A stretch of 64,000 nucleotides of DNA from an uncultured Fodinibius sp. (GCA_913057775.1 CAJXOG010000002.1:310001-374000), one strand, 5' to 3'; positions 46,175 to 55,518 are shown, counted from the stretch's first letter. Numbers and translations are program-made. Notes: generated by a model not told the origin, from the sequence alone.

Positions 46175-47824
46175 ATGAGTAAAATGAGGAAATTTATAGT
46201 CGCCGGGTTTCTGGCGCTAACATCTTTGGCGCTATTAGGTGTGGTACGTAACCCGGATATTTATTTCCTCATCAAAAAGAACTTCACCATTTTCAGTGAA
46301 GTATATCGCACGGTTTCTCTGGAGTATGTGGATGAAGTGGATCCCGAAAAATTGATGCGTAAAGGGATTGATGCAATGTTGGAATCACTTGATCCCTATA
46401 CCGTGATGGTCGATGAAGCGCAACAGCAAAACATGGAGATTATCAGTCGTGGTAGTTATGGTGGGGTAGGTTTAGACGTGGGATTCCGGGGCGGTCAAAT
46501 CGTAGTTGTTGCACCTATAGAAGGATATTCGGCACACCGAAAAGGTATTCGTGCGGGTGATGTTATTAGAAAGGTTGATGGCGTATCGGTTGAGGATTTG
46601 ATGCCAGAGGAAGTGCAGGAATTGATAGATGGAGAGCTTGGTTCCACAGTTACATTAACTATAAAACGGTATGGCATAGACAGTCCCATAAAGTTTGAGT
46701 TGGAACGCCAGCGTGTTGAGGTGAAAAATGTGGGATATGCAGGGTTGGTGGGAGATGCTAATAATATGGGTTATATCCTGTTAAATCGCTTCTCAAAAGG
46801 CACGGCAGACGAAGTTCGAAAAGCGATTGAAGATCTCACCACAAATAATCAGCTTGATGGAATAATTTTGGATCTTCGTAATAATCCCGGTGGATTGTTA
46901 GAAGAGGCTGTGGGTATTGTTGATAAATTCATTCCACAAAACCAGATGGTTGTTGAAACACGGGGGCGTCAAAGTAAGCACAACAACATATTTGCAACCG
47001 AAGAAACACCCGTTTTACCGGATATGCCTCTGGCGGTACTGCAAAACGGAGGTAGTGCCAGTGCCTCAGAAATTGTGGCCGGAGCTTTTCAGGATTACGA
47101 TAGAGCTGTGATTATGGGAGAACAAAGTTTTGGGAAAGGGTTAGTGCAAACTGTGACCCAGCTTTCATATAATACAGCTCTCAAAATGACAATTTCGAGA
47201 TATTACATTCCCAGCGGGCGCAGTATCCAATCTATTACTTATACCCACGATGATGCTAACAGTGCTGTAGTGAAACCCGACTCACTTCGCAAGGAATTTA
47301 AAACACGTAATGGCAGAACGGTTTATGATGGCAACGGTATTGCTCCGGATATCAAAGTGGATAATAAGGAACCATCGCTGTTGGAAACTTCTCTTTTAAG
47401 GGAGAATCTGTTTTTTGATTTTGCCAATCAATATGCGGCAACGCATGACAGTTTAAGTGAGCCTTTTGGTTCTGATGCTCTATATGATGAATTTACGGCA
47501 TTTGTTTCCGAGAAAGATTTCCAATACCAAACCCCATCCGAGAAGCATTTGGCAAAAATTGATTCGCTGCTCAATGGCATAGAGGGTGAGGGCAAGGAGC
47601 ATATTCAAGAATTGGAAAGCGTTATTGGAGAAAAAAAGGAGCAACAGTTTATCCGAAAACGGTCTGATCTTGAAAAAAGATTATATCTGGAATTGATAGC
47701 GCGTTATAAAGGCCAGCAAGGACAAACGGCCGCATGGCTGCCACATGATAAAGCAGTAAATGAGGCAATTTCGATGTTACAGGATAATGAACAATATAAC
47801 AGTATTTTAGCAGGATCTAATTAG
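46175..47824 (+). CDS. C-terminal processing peptidase (S41 family)
   Basis: Serine protease of the Prc/CtpA group, anchored by an N-terminal hydrophobic segment (residues 6-24). A PDZ domain (about 100-175, GSYGGVGLDVGFRGGQIVVVAPIEG) precedes the catalytic core. The Ser/Lys dyad lies in NGGSASASEI and GEQSFGKGLVQ. A C-terminal helical extension of about 150 residues is longer than in small CtpA proteins. Members process exported proteins or peptidoglycan hydrolases, which fits the adjacent transglycosylase. The next gene begins two bases after its stop. Confidence 0.93.
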   Translation: MSKMRKFIVAGFLALTSLALLGVVRNPDIYFLIKKNFTIFSEVYRTVSLEYVDEVDPEKLMRKGIDAMLESLDPYTVMVDEAQQQNMEIISRGSYGGVGLDVGFRGGQIVVVAPIEGYSAHRKGIRAGDVIRKVDGVSVEDLMPEEVQELIDGELGSTVTLTIKRYGIDSPIKFELERQRVEVKNVGYAGLVGDANNMGYILLNRFSKGTADEVRKAIEDLTTNNQLDGIILDLRNNPGGLLEEAVGIVDKFIPQNQMVVETRGRQSKHNNIFATEETPVLPDMPLAVLQNGGSASASEIVAGAFQDYDRAVIMGEQSFGKGLVQTVTQLSYNTALKMTISRYYIPSGRSIQSITYTHDDANSAVVKPDSLRKEFKTRNGRTVYDGNGIAPDIKVDNKEPSLLETSLLRENLFFDFANQYAATHDSLSEPFGSDALYDEFTAFVSEKDFQYQTPSEKHLAKIDSLLNGIEGEGKEHIQELESVIGEKKEQQFIRKRSDLEKRLYLELIARYKGQQGQTAAWLPHDKAVNEAISMLQDNEQYNSILAGSN

Positions 47825-47826
47825 GA

Positions 47827-48666
47827 GTGGCTAAAGCAGATCTACATATTCATACAACGGCATCCGACGGACATTCAACGCCGAAACAGATTATAAAAAA
47901 TGCAGAAAAGCATAACCTGGATGTTATATCTATCACTGACCATGATACCATTCGCGGCTATAGAAAGGCGGTGGCAGTAGCTGAAGAAACAAATGTAACA
48001 TTGCTCCCGGGGGTCGAGATAACATCAGATTTCAATGACCGTGAGTGCCACTTGTTGGCCTATTGTTTTGAGCCGGATCATCGAGTTATTACTCAGTTAT
48101 TAGTTCAGCATTATCGCTCCCGGTTGAAACGCGGGAAATGGATTGTCAATGAGCTTACCAAAAAGGGGCTTGACATAGATATTGAAGAGGTGAAGGCTGA
48201 GGCGAATGGTAGTAATATTGGACGTCCGCACATTGCCTCTGTGCTTATTGACAAGGGATATGTTGCTTCTTTTAAGGAAGCATTTATTCGCTATCTGAGT
48301 GATCAGTCACTTGGTAGTATTTATAATGAGTATTATTCGCATCACAAGGTTATTGAAAGTGTAAAAGAGGCCGGCGGGGCCGTTGTTCTTGCCCATCCAG
48401 GGAATTTATATTCTGAAGACGAACTCGAAGAACTTGTTGAGGCTGGAATAGACGGTATTGAGTTTATCCATCCCAGCCACGATTACGAGCGTCAAAAACA
48501 GATAGAGGGATTTGCCGAAAAACACAATCTTCTTAAGACTGGTGGTAGCGATTTTCATGGTGGGGATAAAGAATATCAGAAATTTTTTGGAGTCGTCACT
48601 ATTAATACCAAGTATGTGCACCGATTGGTTAGGTTGACTGATCAGCGAAAAGCACTCAAAGTTTAG
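47827..48666 (+). CDS. PHP-domain phosphoesterase (RNase AM/3',5'-bisphosphatase type)
   Basis: A three-metal PHP phosphoesterase of 279 residues. The metal motifs are DLHIHTTASDG (about 5-15), ITDHDT (about 37-42), the GVEITSD segment, RPHIA, AHPGN and the C-terminal SDFHG. Relatives degrade short RNA or 3',5'-bisphosphate nucleotides. The start codon is GTG at 47827, two bases after the previous stop; AGGAG of the TAATTAGGAG run directly abuts it, with another AGGA further upstream. ribH follows after three bases. Confidence 0.88.
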   Translation: MAKADLHIHTTASDGHSTPKQIIKNAEKHNLDVISITDHDTIRGYRKAVAVAEETNVTLLPGVEITSDFNDRECHLLAYCFEPDHRVITQLLVQHYRSRLKRGKWIVNELTKKGLDIDIEEVKAEANGSNIGRPHIASVLIDKGYVASFKEAFIRYLSDQSLGSIYNEYYSHHKVIESVKEAGGAVVLAHPGNLYSEDELEELVEAGIDGIEFIHPSHDYERQKQIEGFAEKHNLLKTGGSDFHGGDKEYQKFFGVVTINTKYVHRLVRLTDQRKALKV

Positions 48667-48669
48667 GTT

Positions 48670-49146
48670 ATGGCAGATAACATATTACAGGGTGATACCG
48701 ATAGTAACGAGTTCAGGATTGGTATTGCCATTGCAAAATGGAATTCTTTTATCACGGATGAGTTGTTAGAAGGGGCACTAAATACACTCAAGAGTAAAGG
48801 GTTTAGTGGCGAACAAATATTGATAGCTCGCTGCCCCGGCGCATACGAATTGCCATTCACAGCCCGAAAATTAATGGACCATACCGATGGCGTAATAACG
48901 CTTGGAGCTGTTATAAGAGGAGATACCCCGCATTTTGACTATGTTTGTGATGCCGTAAATCGCGGTGTGACTGATCTCAATTTAGAGGGTAATAAGCCAG
49001 TGGTTTTTGGCGTTTTAACAACAGATAATGTAGCTCAGGCACAGGAACGTGCTGGGCTCAAAGGGGATAAAGGAAATAAAGGAGCAGAAGCTGCGCTTGC
49101 CCTTATTGAAATGATTTCATTGACTAAAAAATTTGAGAAATTATAA
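48670..49146 (+). CDS. ribH: 6,7-dimethyl-8-ribityllumazine synthase
   Basis: Penultimate enzyme of riboflavin synthesis, forming lumazine from the ribityl pyrimidine and a four-carbon phosphate. The 158 residues match the family. Conserved parts are AKWNSFITDELLEGA (about 23-37), GAYELP (about 57-62), the GAVIRGDTPHFDYV block with the catalytic histidine (about 81-94), and FGVLTTDN. No other rib gene is nearby, so the pathway is dispersed. It follows the PHP gene by three bases. Confidence 0.96.
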   Translation: MADNILQGDTDSNEFRIGIAIAKWNSFITDELLEGALNTLKSKGFSGEQILIARCPGAYELPFTARKLMDHTDGVITLGAVIRGDTPHFDYVCDAVNRGVTDLNLEGNKPVVFGVLTTDNVAQAQERAGLKGDKGNKGAEAALALIEMISLTKKFEKL

Positions 49147-49217
49147 TTCTTATTAGCTTGAAATAACGGGTATAAAACTCTAATATTGATAGCTTAATAA
49201 AACACTGATACTACGCA

Positions 49218-50045
49218 TTGGAACCAATTTCGCTCACAAATAAAGAACAGAATAGCAGTGACAAGAAGTCACAGTCCACGCTGATAGAACAGGGGGCAGT
49301 CCCTGAGCATATCGCTATTATTATGGATGGCAATGGACGTTGGGCTAAAAGTCGTGGCAATATCCGTTCTTACGGGCATAAAGTTGGTGTTGATTCTGTT
49401 CGTGATGTGACCGAAGCTTGCGCACAAATTGGCGTTAAGTATTTGACACTCTATGCGTTCTCGACTGAAAATTGGGGTCGTCCCAAGATGGAAGTCAGTG
49501 CCCTGATGCGTTTACTGGCTCGATCACTGCGAAATGAAGCAGAAAACCTGAATGAAAATAATATTAAGCTTGAAACAATCGGACAGATCGATCGGTTTCC
49601 CAAAAACTGTCAGCGAGAATTAGGTGAAGCTATTGATCTGACCAAAGATAACGACCGGCTACAACTCTGTCTTGCACTCAGCTACTCGGGCCGTTGGGAT
49701 ATTACCGAAGCGGTTAAAAAGCTGGCGCAATCTGTGAAAGAAGGCGAAATTGATCCCGATGAAATTGACGATGAGATGATAAGTGCTCATTTATCAACGG
49801 CTGATATCCCCGATCCTGAGCTAATTATTCGCACAAGCGGCGAATATCGAATCAGTAACTTTTTGCTGTGGCAGTTGGCTTATTCAGAATTATATATAAC
49901 TGAAACATGCTGGCCGGATTTTCGCCGTGAGGAGTTATATAAAGCTATTCAATCATTTCAACAACGAGAACGTAGATTTGGCAAAGTTTCTAAGAATTCA
50001 CAAAAGAAATCTTCAGGTCTATACGTTCAAGAGCTGACACCCTAA
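49218..50045 (+). CDS. uppS: isoprenyl transferase (undecaprenyl diphosphate synthase)
   Basis: Makes the C55 lipid carrier for cell wall precursors from IPP and FPP. The HIAIIMDGNGRWAK signature with the catalytic aspartate is at about residues 31-44. The conserved FSTENWGRP and RTSGEYRISNFLLWQ stretches follow. The only start giving the full fold is TTG at 49218, because an in-frame TGA lies at 49206-49208 with no ATG between. At 275 residues there is an extra polar N-terminus of about 30. bamA follows. Confidence 0.94.
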   Translation: MEPISLTNKEQNSSDKKSQSTLIEQGAVPEHIAIIMDGNGRWAKSRGNIRSYGHKVGVDSVRDVTEACAQIGVKYLTLYAFSTENWGRPKMEVSALMRLLARSLRNEAENLNENNIKLETIGQIDRFPKNCQRELGEAIDLTKDNDRLQLCLALSYSGRWDITEAVKKLAQSVKEGEIDPDEIDDEMISAHLSTADIPDPELIIRTSGEYRISNFLLWQLAYSELYITETCWPDFRREELYKAIQSFQQRERRFGKVSKNSQKKSSGLYVQELTP

Positions 50046-50095
50046 CCTTTCATACAAATATCGTAAGCTCAATTTTGTTTCAACAACGAACCCAC

Positions 50096-52576
50096 GTGAA
50101 GAAATTATTAGTTACTCTTTTCGTCCTCTGTTTCATCTATAATCCTGGTTTTTCTCAGGATACCTCTATTAATATCGAAAATCCGATGAATAATCGCCCC
50201 CAGCAGTACGAAGTGCTGGGAGTAGAAGTGGAGGGCTTAACAACTTCGCGAGAGGATTTTGTAATTGGTACCAGCGGCTTACAAGTTGGTACACAAATCA
50301 CTATTCCGGGGCAGGATTTGTCAAGAGCCATTAAAAGTCTGCACAGAACAGGATTGTTTTCTGATGTTGAAATTATTGAGACCGATCGTGAGCCTGGTGG
50401 CATTTATCTGAAAATTGTTGTACAAGAACAGCCGCGGTTAGAAGGTTTTGAGATACACGGGACAAAGCGATCGCATCGTAAAGATCTAGAAGAAGAGATT
50501 ACCTTACTAAGGGGCTATGCCGTTACTGAATCATCGTTAGCGCAGGCTACAAATACCATACAGCGATATTATGACGATAAAGGATATTGGTATACCGAAA
50601 TCGAAGTTGAGAAATCCCAGCCCGATACAGTTCGTAACCGCGTAACGGTTCATTTTAATATTGATCCCGGTGAACGCTTGGAGGTAAAGGAGATTTCGTT
50701 TGATGGTAATGAGGAGTTCAGCGACCGAAAACTCCGAAAAAAACTAGGGGAAATTAATGAAGATCGCTGGTGGAAGTTTTTCTCCAAAAAGCTCTTCAAA
50801 GAAGAAGATTTTGAAACAGCTAAAGAAAATTTACGAGATTTTTATGGCGAACATGGGTTCCTTGATTTTCGCGTAACGAGTGACACTGTTTATACCTTTT
50901 CTTATACACAACACAGGTTACTACTTCTAGAAACCCCTGCGGAAGGTATAAAAGTAAATCTCACGGTTGATGAGGGGCCGCAGTACAAGGTCCGGGATAT
51001 AACATGGGAAGGTAACACCGTTTACGAAGATGATCGGCTAACCCAAGTGTTAGGCTTTCAAAAGGGAGATATATTCGATCAGAAAAAATTTCAGGATAAG
51101 ATGCAATTCTCCCAGGAAGGTACCGATATTACCAGTCTCTATCGAGATATTGGATATTTGTTTTTTAGAGTTGAGCCTGAGATTGAAGTTGTTGGCGAAG
51201 ACTCCGTGGATTTAAATATGAGCATATATGAAGACGAAATTGCATATATCGAAGAAGTATCCTTTTCGGGCAATAACAAGACCCACGATGATGTAGTGCG
51301 AAGAACCTTGCGAACAGTGCCGGGTCAAAAATACAGTCAGCAAGCCATTGTACGTACTATCCGTGAGCTGGGGCAGTTGGGGTACTTCAGACCCCAAGCA
51401 ATTACTCCAAACCTGTCGCCTGATCGCGAAAATCACACTGTAGATATTAATTATCAGCTTGATGAATCACAGAGTACTGATAACTTTGAATTCTCCGGTG
51501 GTTTTGGAGGACAAGGTATCGGACTGATTTTATCAGCGCGTTTGAATTTCAACAACTTCTCTATCCAACGTGCTCTTAAAGGTCAAGGATGGAACCCCAT
51601 TCCTTCAGGAGACGGTCAAAAACTATCGCTTGGGGTGCAGGTTACCGGCAGTGGATATCAAAGTTATAGTCTTGGATTTCAAGAGCCGTGGTTAGGCGGT
51701 AGGCCATTGTCGTTGGGTGTTAATATGAGTTATGATTTAATCAGTTATCGAGGCAGATCATCCCGGAATGAATTGCTTTCGAGTAGTGTATCTCTTGGGA
51801 GGCGATTGAACTGGCCTGATGACTATTTCACTCATCGTTCCGTAATTTCTTATCAGCTGTATGATGTGGCAGGTGGAGCATCATTTTTGGCCGAAGGGAC
51901 GTCCAGCATTCTTAGTATACGCCAGGTGTTGGAGCGTAATTCTGTGGATAATCCTATTGCACCCTCAACAGGTTCAAAGTTTAGCATTTCGGGTGAAGTT
52001 GCACCACCTTTTCCCGGCTTTTCACAGTTTTACAAGTTGAAGACAAAGTATCAAAATCACACAACAATTGTCGGTAAACTGGTAATGACTAATACTGTTG
52101 AGTATGGTTACTTGGGTTATCTGAGCGATAGCCAGCGTAGTGATTTCCAACGTTTTAAGCTGGGTGGTACGCAGATGCAGCAACGGCAGAGCTTTTTGGA
52201 CGATAACATAGATCTTCGTGGTTTCCCTGGTGGACGTAATGGCTCCATTTCCCCAATTCAAAATGGAGAACCCGTAGGTGGACGTTTGTATACCAAGTAC
52301 TCGTTTGAGCTCCGTTATCCTGCAATAACTGAACAACAGGCACAGGTCCATCCATATATGTTTTTGGATTCTGGGAATGCATTTGCTAATACACGAGAAT
52401 TTTCACCATTTGATGTAAAACGTTCTGTTGGTTTCGGGACACGCATTTACTTGCCTATACTTGGATTGGTTGATCTTAGTTACGGTTATCGTCTTGATGG
52501 TATTCCAATTCCGAATAATCCAATCCGGCCGGGCGAATGGCAGTTTTTGTTTAATATTGGAGCTCCTTTTGAATAG
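50096..52576 (+). CDS. bamA: outer membrane protein assembly factor BamA
   Basis: Core of the BAM machine that inserts beta-barrel proteins. Signal peptide (about 1-20 from the GTG at 50096, VKKLLVTLFVLCFIYNPGFSQ), then five POTRA domains (about 35-430) and a 16-stranded barrel (about 455-826). Barrel hallmarks are the late LGGTQMQQ region and a conserved LRGFPGGRNG (L6-like VRGF/Y) motif. I chose GTG 50096 because it gives a clean signal peptide; a TTG at 50075 adds seven residues. The protein ends in ...FLFNIGAPFE, with one glutamate after the usual terminal aromatic. It is followed at once by ompH genes. Confidence 0.93.
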   Translation: MKKLLVTLFVLCFIYNPGFSQDTSINIENPMNNRPQQYEVLGVEVEGLTTSREDFVIGTSGLQVGTQITIPGQDLSRAIKSLHRTGLFSDVEIIETDREPGGIYLKIVVQEQPRLEGFEIHGTKRSHRKDLEEEITLLRGYAVTESSLAQATNTIQRYYDDKGYWYTEIEVEKSQPDTVRNRVTVHFNIDPGERLEVKEISFDGNEEFSDRKLRKKLGEINEDRWWKFFSKKLFKEEDFETAKENLRDFYGEHGFLDFRVTSDTVYTFSYTQHRLLLLETPAEGIKVNLTVDEGPQYKVRDITWEGNTVYEDDRLTQVLGFQKGDIFDQKKFQDKMQFSQEGTDITSLYRDIGYLFFRVEPEIEVVGEDSVDLNMSIYEDEIAYIEEVSFSGNNKTHDDVVRRTLRTVPGQKYSQQAIVRTIRELGQLGYFRPQAITPNLSPDRENHTVDINYQLDESQSTDNFEFSGGFGGQGIGLILSARLNFNNFSIQRALKGQGWNPIPSGDGQKLSLGVQVTGSGYQSYSLGFQEPWLGGRPLSLGVNMSYDLISYRGRSSRNELLSSSVSLGRRLNWPDDYFTHRSVISYQLYDVAGGASFLAEGTSSILSIRQVLERNSVDNPIAPSTGSKFSISGEVAPPFPGFSQFYKLKTKYQNHTTIVGKLVMTNTVEYGYLGYLSDSQRSDFQRFKLGGTQMQQRQSFLDDNIDLRGFPGGRNGSISPIQNGEPVGGRLYTKYSFELRYPAITEQQAQVHPYMFLDSGNAFANTREFSPFDVKRSVGFGTRIYLPILGLVDLSYGYRLDGIPIPNNPIRPGEWQFLFNIGAPFE

Positions 52577-53124
52577 TGAAAAAGCTTTTTTCACATAGCG
52601 CGATTACTTGTTGTTTGCTGATGGTTTGTGTCAGCATTAGTACTGCCCAAGATCAAAAAATTGGGTATGTGAACACTGATCAAATTTTGGCCCAAATGTC
52701 GGAATATCAGGGAATCGAGGAACAGTTGAGTACGCTCAGTTCTGAGTGGAATAAACAGCTGGATAAAATGGAGCAGGAGATTGAACAACTGAAGGAAGAT
52801 TTTGAAGCAAAAGAGATTTTATATACTGAAGAGCTCAAAAAGCAGAAACAGCAGGAAATCCAAAATAAAGTTCAACAGCGTCAACAGTACTTAGATGAAA
52901 AATTTGGAGCCGAAGGCGAATATTTTCAAAAACAGAAAGAGCTTCTTGAACCGATTCAACGCAAAGTGTTTGAAGCTATAAATAAGGTGGCTAATGACCA
53001 GAATTTTGATTTTGTTTTTGATCGTGCACAAAATTCCAACATGCTGTTCGGCGAACAAGAATGGAATTTAAATAATGAGGTACTACAAGAGCTTGGTATT
53101 ACGTTAAATGAAGCAAGCAATTGA
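52576..53124 (+). CDS. OmpH/Skp-family periplasmic chaperone (copy 1)
   Basis: Skp-like holdase that escorts unfolded outer-membrane proteins. It has a signal peptide (about 1-24), the QKIGYVNTDQILAQM opening strand, and a long charged coiled coil (about 50-140). The GTG start overlaps the last base of the bamA stop (TAGTG), so it is translationally coupled to bamA. The 182 residues are typical. Among the three tandem copies this has the most charged arm and a distinct C-terminus (EQEWNLNNEVLQELG). Confidence 0.9.
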   Translation: MKKLFSHSAITCCLLMVCVSISTAQDQKIGYVNTDQILAQMSEYQGIEEQLSTLSSEWNKQLDKMEQEIEQLKEDFEAKEILYTEELKKQKQQEIQNKVQQRQQYLDEKFGAEGEYFQKQKELLEPIQRKVFEAINKVANDQNFDFVFDRAQNSNMLFGEQEWNLNNEVLQELGITLNEASN

Positions 53125-53183
53125 TAAAAATAGTTTTTATACTCACAGGCCGAATAATTGAACCCCAAAGATAAATTGATCTG

Positions 53184-53720
53184 ATGTTTAGAAAGTTAGC
53201 AAGTTTATTTTTCCTATTTCTTTTTGTTATAAGCACATCGGCATTTGGACAACTTAATATAGGGTATCTAAATACCCAGGAAGTAATAAGCCAGATGCCT
53301 GAGCGTTCACAAGTAGAGCAGGAATTGAATAATTTTATCCAGGAAAAACGAGAAGAACTACAACAGCGGACAACAGAATTTCAGGATGCTGTTGCTGAAT
53401 TCCAGCAGAATCAAGCAAATATGTCTGATTCTGAGATCCAGAAGAGAGAAAAGCAGCTTGCACAAATGGAAACTGAAATGACGCAATTTCAGCAGGGACT
53501 TCAGCAGCAGATTCAACAGCGCAGGGCTACGCTGTTAGAACCTTTGTACAATAAGATGAATGAGGCTATTAGTACTGTTGCGGAAAGGAATGATCTCGAT
53601 TTTGTAATTAACGAGGCTACCAGTAATGGTGAAAATGTCGTTTACTACGCTGCCAGCGAGAAAATGGATATTACTAAGCAAGTATTACAATACATCAACG
53701 AAACATCTGACCAGAATTAA
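53184..53720 (+). CDS. OmpH/Skp-family periplasmic chaperone (copy 2)
   Basis: Second tandem copy. The signal peptide (about 1-22, ending near AFGQ) precedes LNIGYLNTQEVISQM and a Gln/Glu-rich coiled coil (about 45-125). The 178-residue sequence differs clearly from copy 1 outside the family pattern, so these are old duplicates rather than a recent repeat. It begins 59 bases after copy 1 and ends directly before the copy 3 leader. Same expected periplasmic role, possibly with different clients. Confidence 0.9.
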   Translation: MFRKLASLFFLFLFVISTSAFGQLNIGYLNTQEVISQMPERSQVEQELNNFIQEKREELQQRTTEFQDAVAEFQQNQANMSDSEIQKREKQLAQMETEMTQFQQGLQQQIQQRRATLLEPLYNKMNEAISTVAERNDLDFVINEATSNGENVVYYAASEKMDITKQVLQYINETSDQN

Positions 53721-53738
53721 TTGAAAACACATCATACT

Positions 53739-54290
53739 ATGTTAAAACGAATACTATCTATATCACTACTTTGTTTTTTGGCTGTTGGCTTTACAGGCCT
53801 TTCTACTGCACAAGCACAGGGGCAGCAAATGGAAATAGGTTATGTTGATCCCCAGGCAATTTTAAATAAAATGCCGGAAATGAAGGCGGTTCAGCAGCGT
53901 TTGCAAAATTTTATCGAACGAAAGCGTGAAGAATTCACTACCAAGCAGCAAGATTTTCAGCAGCAGCTCACTGAATATCAACAGAAAGCTGATGTTATTA
54001 ATGAGTCAGCTCGTCAACGCGAAGAAGAACGCCTAGGTAAGTTGAATGCCGAGTTGCAGCAGTATCAAACACAAATTCAGCAGGAGATACAGCAGAAACA
54101 GCAGGAATTGGTAGGTCCGCTTCTGGATCAGATTGACAATGCTGTTGGTACAGTTGCTGAAGATATGGAACTGACATATGTGATCAATACTACTACCAGC
54201 CAGGGAGATATGATCATTCTTTACGCTTCTGATGAAGCCCAGGAGAAATATAATATTACCGACCAGGTGATGCAGGAGTTGGGCATTTAA
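53739..54290 (+). CDS. OmpH/Skp-family periplasmic chaperone (copy 3)
   Basis: Third tandem copy, 183 residues from the ATG at 53739, which yields a clean signal peptide (MLKRILSISLLCFLAVGF, ending near AQAQ). A TTG at 53721 right after the previous stop is a possible but poorer start. After MEIGYVDPQAILNKM comes a very Gln-rich coiled coil (about 60-130). Copy 3 is closest to copy 2 in its C-terminal layout (TYVINTTTSQGD against DFVINEATSNGE). The gene ends the long plus-strand run and is followed by a terminator. Confidence 0.9.
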   Translation: MLKRILSISLLCFLAVGFTGLSTAQAQGQQMEIGYVDPQAILNKMPEMKAVQQRLQNFIERKREEFTTKQQDFQQQLTEYQQKADVINESARQREEERLGKLNAELQQYQTQIQQEIQQKQQELVGPLLDQIDNAVGTVAEDMELTYVINTTTSQGDMIILYASDEAQEKYNITDQVMQELGI

Positions 54291-54317
54291 GGTAGCAAAC
54301 GTTATTAGATTTTTTTG

Positions 54318-54347
54318 AGGCAGCTCGTGACGGGCTGCCTTTTTTTA
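54318..54347 (+). terminator. Rho-independent terminator after the ompH genes
   Basis: AGGCAGCTCG (54318-54327) pairs with CGGGCTGCCT (54331-54340) as a ten-base stem with one G-U pair and a three-base loop, followed by seven Ts. The T run overlaps the stop codon of the convergent VWA gene at 54345. Confidence 0.9.
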
Positions 54348-55454
54348 TTTTACTCTTCGCTTACGGTTTTTAATGTAATCCTCAAAAATATAACCGCCCA
54401 GGTTATCAAGGGATGCAAAGTAAGCCCGTCCTTTATTTGCTTCGCTGAGTTCGCGAACAAAATCTTGCAGATAAGGATCTCTGGCAATCATAAATGTTGT
54501 GATGTCAATATCATCACGTCGACATTTAACAGCTTCATCCAAGACCCTGTTCACAATTTTTCGGTCCAGTCCAAAACTATTTTTATACATTTTTCCATTC
54601 TCAATAATGCAGGATGGTTTACCATCAGTGATCATAAAAATCTGTTTATTGGCAAACTTGCGCCGGTGCAGGGTGTGGCGAGCCAGTTCGAGTGCCTGCT
54701 GGGTATTTGTGTGATAGGGTCCTACTTTAAGATAAGGAAGATCTTCGATATCTACTTTCCAGGCTTCATTACCAAAGGCAACGATATCCAGCGAATCTTT
54801 GGCGTAATTATTTAGGATGAGTTCCGAAAGTGCCATGGCTACCTTTTTGGCTGGAGTGATACGGTCTTCGCCATAAAGCACCATAGAGTGGCTTAAATCA
54901 ATCAGTAATACCGTAGCTACTGATGTGTAGTGATCGGTGTCATGAACACGTATGTCATCTTCGTGCAGCTGCATCTGATCAATGTTACTGTGCCGCAGCA
55001 TATTCATCATGGTACCCACACTGTCGATATTGGCAATGTCATCACCCTGCTGCCACTTGCGCGTTTCGGGTTGACGTTCTAAGCCTTTACCGGTATGATC
55101 AGTCTGGTGATTTCCGGCAGCACCCTTTTTGAGATTGTTAAATATTTCTTCCAGCGACCGCTGGCGCAGACTTCGCTCTGTTTTGCGTGTGATTACATAT
55201 ATTTGTTGTTTTTCATCTTGCTCGATGTAACCTCGTTCTTTCAGTTCATCGACAAAATCACCAATGTCATAATCGTCAAACTGATCGGTAAGGTCATAAT
55301 CATTGTCAAGCTCTGTAAGCCAGCGCAAGGCTTGTTGAACGTCACTACTGGCAATAGTTAGTAGCTCTTGAAAAGTATCCCAAAGGGAGTCAAAAGGGGA
55401 TTGCCCCTTAGATTTTGAAAATCGTTCATCCCACTGTTGGTACTTGAAATGCAT
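54345..55454 (-). CDS. von Willebrand factor A domain protein
   Basis: Cytoplasmic by appearance, with no signal peptide or membrane helix. A helical N-terminal region (1-165) is followed by a VWA domain (about 178-365) with a complete metal-ion-dependent adhesion site: DLSHS (about 186-190), the conserved threonine region, and MITDGKPS (about 274-281). Such VWA proteins usually pair with a MoxR or magnesium-chelatase-type AAA ATPase; none is next to it here. The 369 residues end in a very basic tail (KNRKRRVK). Divergent from rnhB. Confidence 0.82.
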   Translation of the reverse strand: MHFKYQQWDERFSKSKGQSPFDSLWDTFQELLTIASSDVQQALRWLTELDNDYDLTDQFDDYDIGDFVDELKERGYIEQDEKQQIYVITRKTERSLRQRSLEEIFNNLKKGAAGNHQTDHTGKGLERQPETRKWQQGDDIANIDSVGTMMNMLRHSNIDQMQLHEDDIRVHDTDHYTSVATVLLIDLSHSMVLYGEDRITPAKKVAMALSELILNNYAKDSLDIVAFGNEAWKVDIEDLPYLKVGPYHTNTQQALELARHTLHRRKFANKQIFMITDGKPSCIIENGKMYKNSFGLDRKIVNRVLDEAVKCRRDDIDITTFMIARDPYLQDFVRELSEANKGRAYFASLDNLGGYIFEDYIKNRKRRVK

Positions 55455-55518
55455 AGTAAAAAGATTGACTTTAGCCTGAGTAATCCTAACGCTTTAAAAA
55501 TCCTTTTAATTCATTGTA

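Noticed and set aside
54315-54815. Plus-strand 166-residue frame after the ompH genes
   Set aside because: It runs through the terminator hairpin and then antisense to the VWA gene MIDAS domain.
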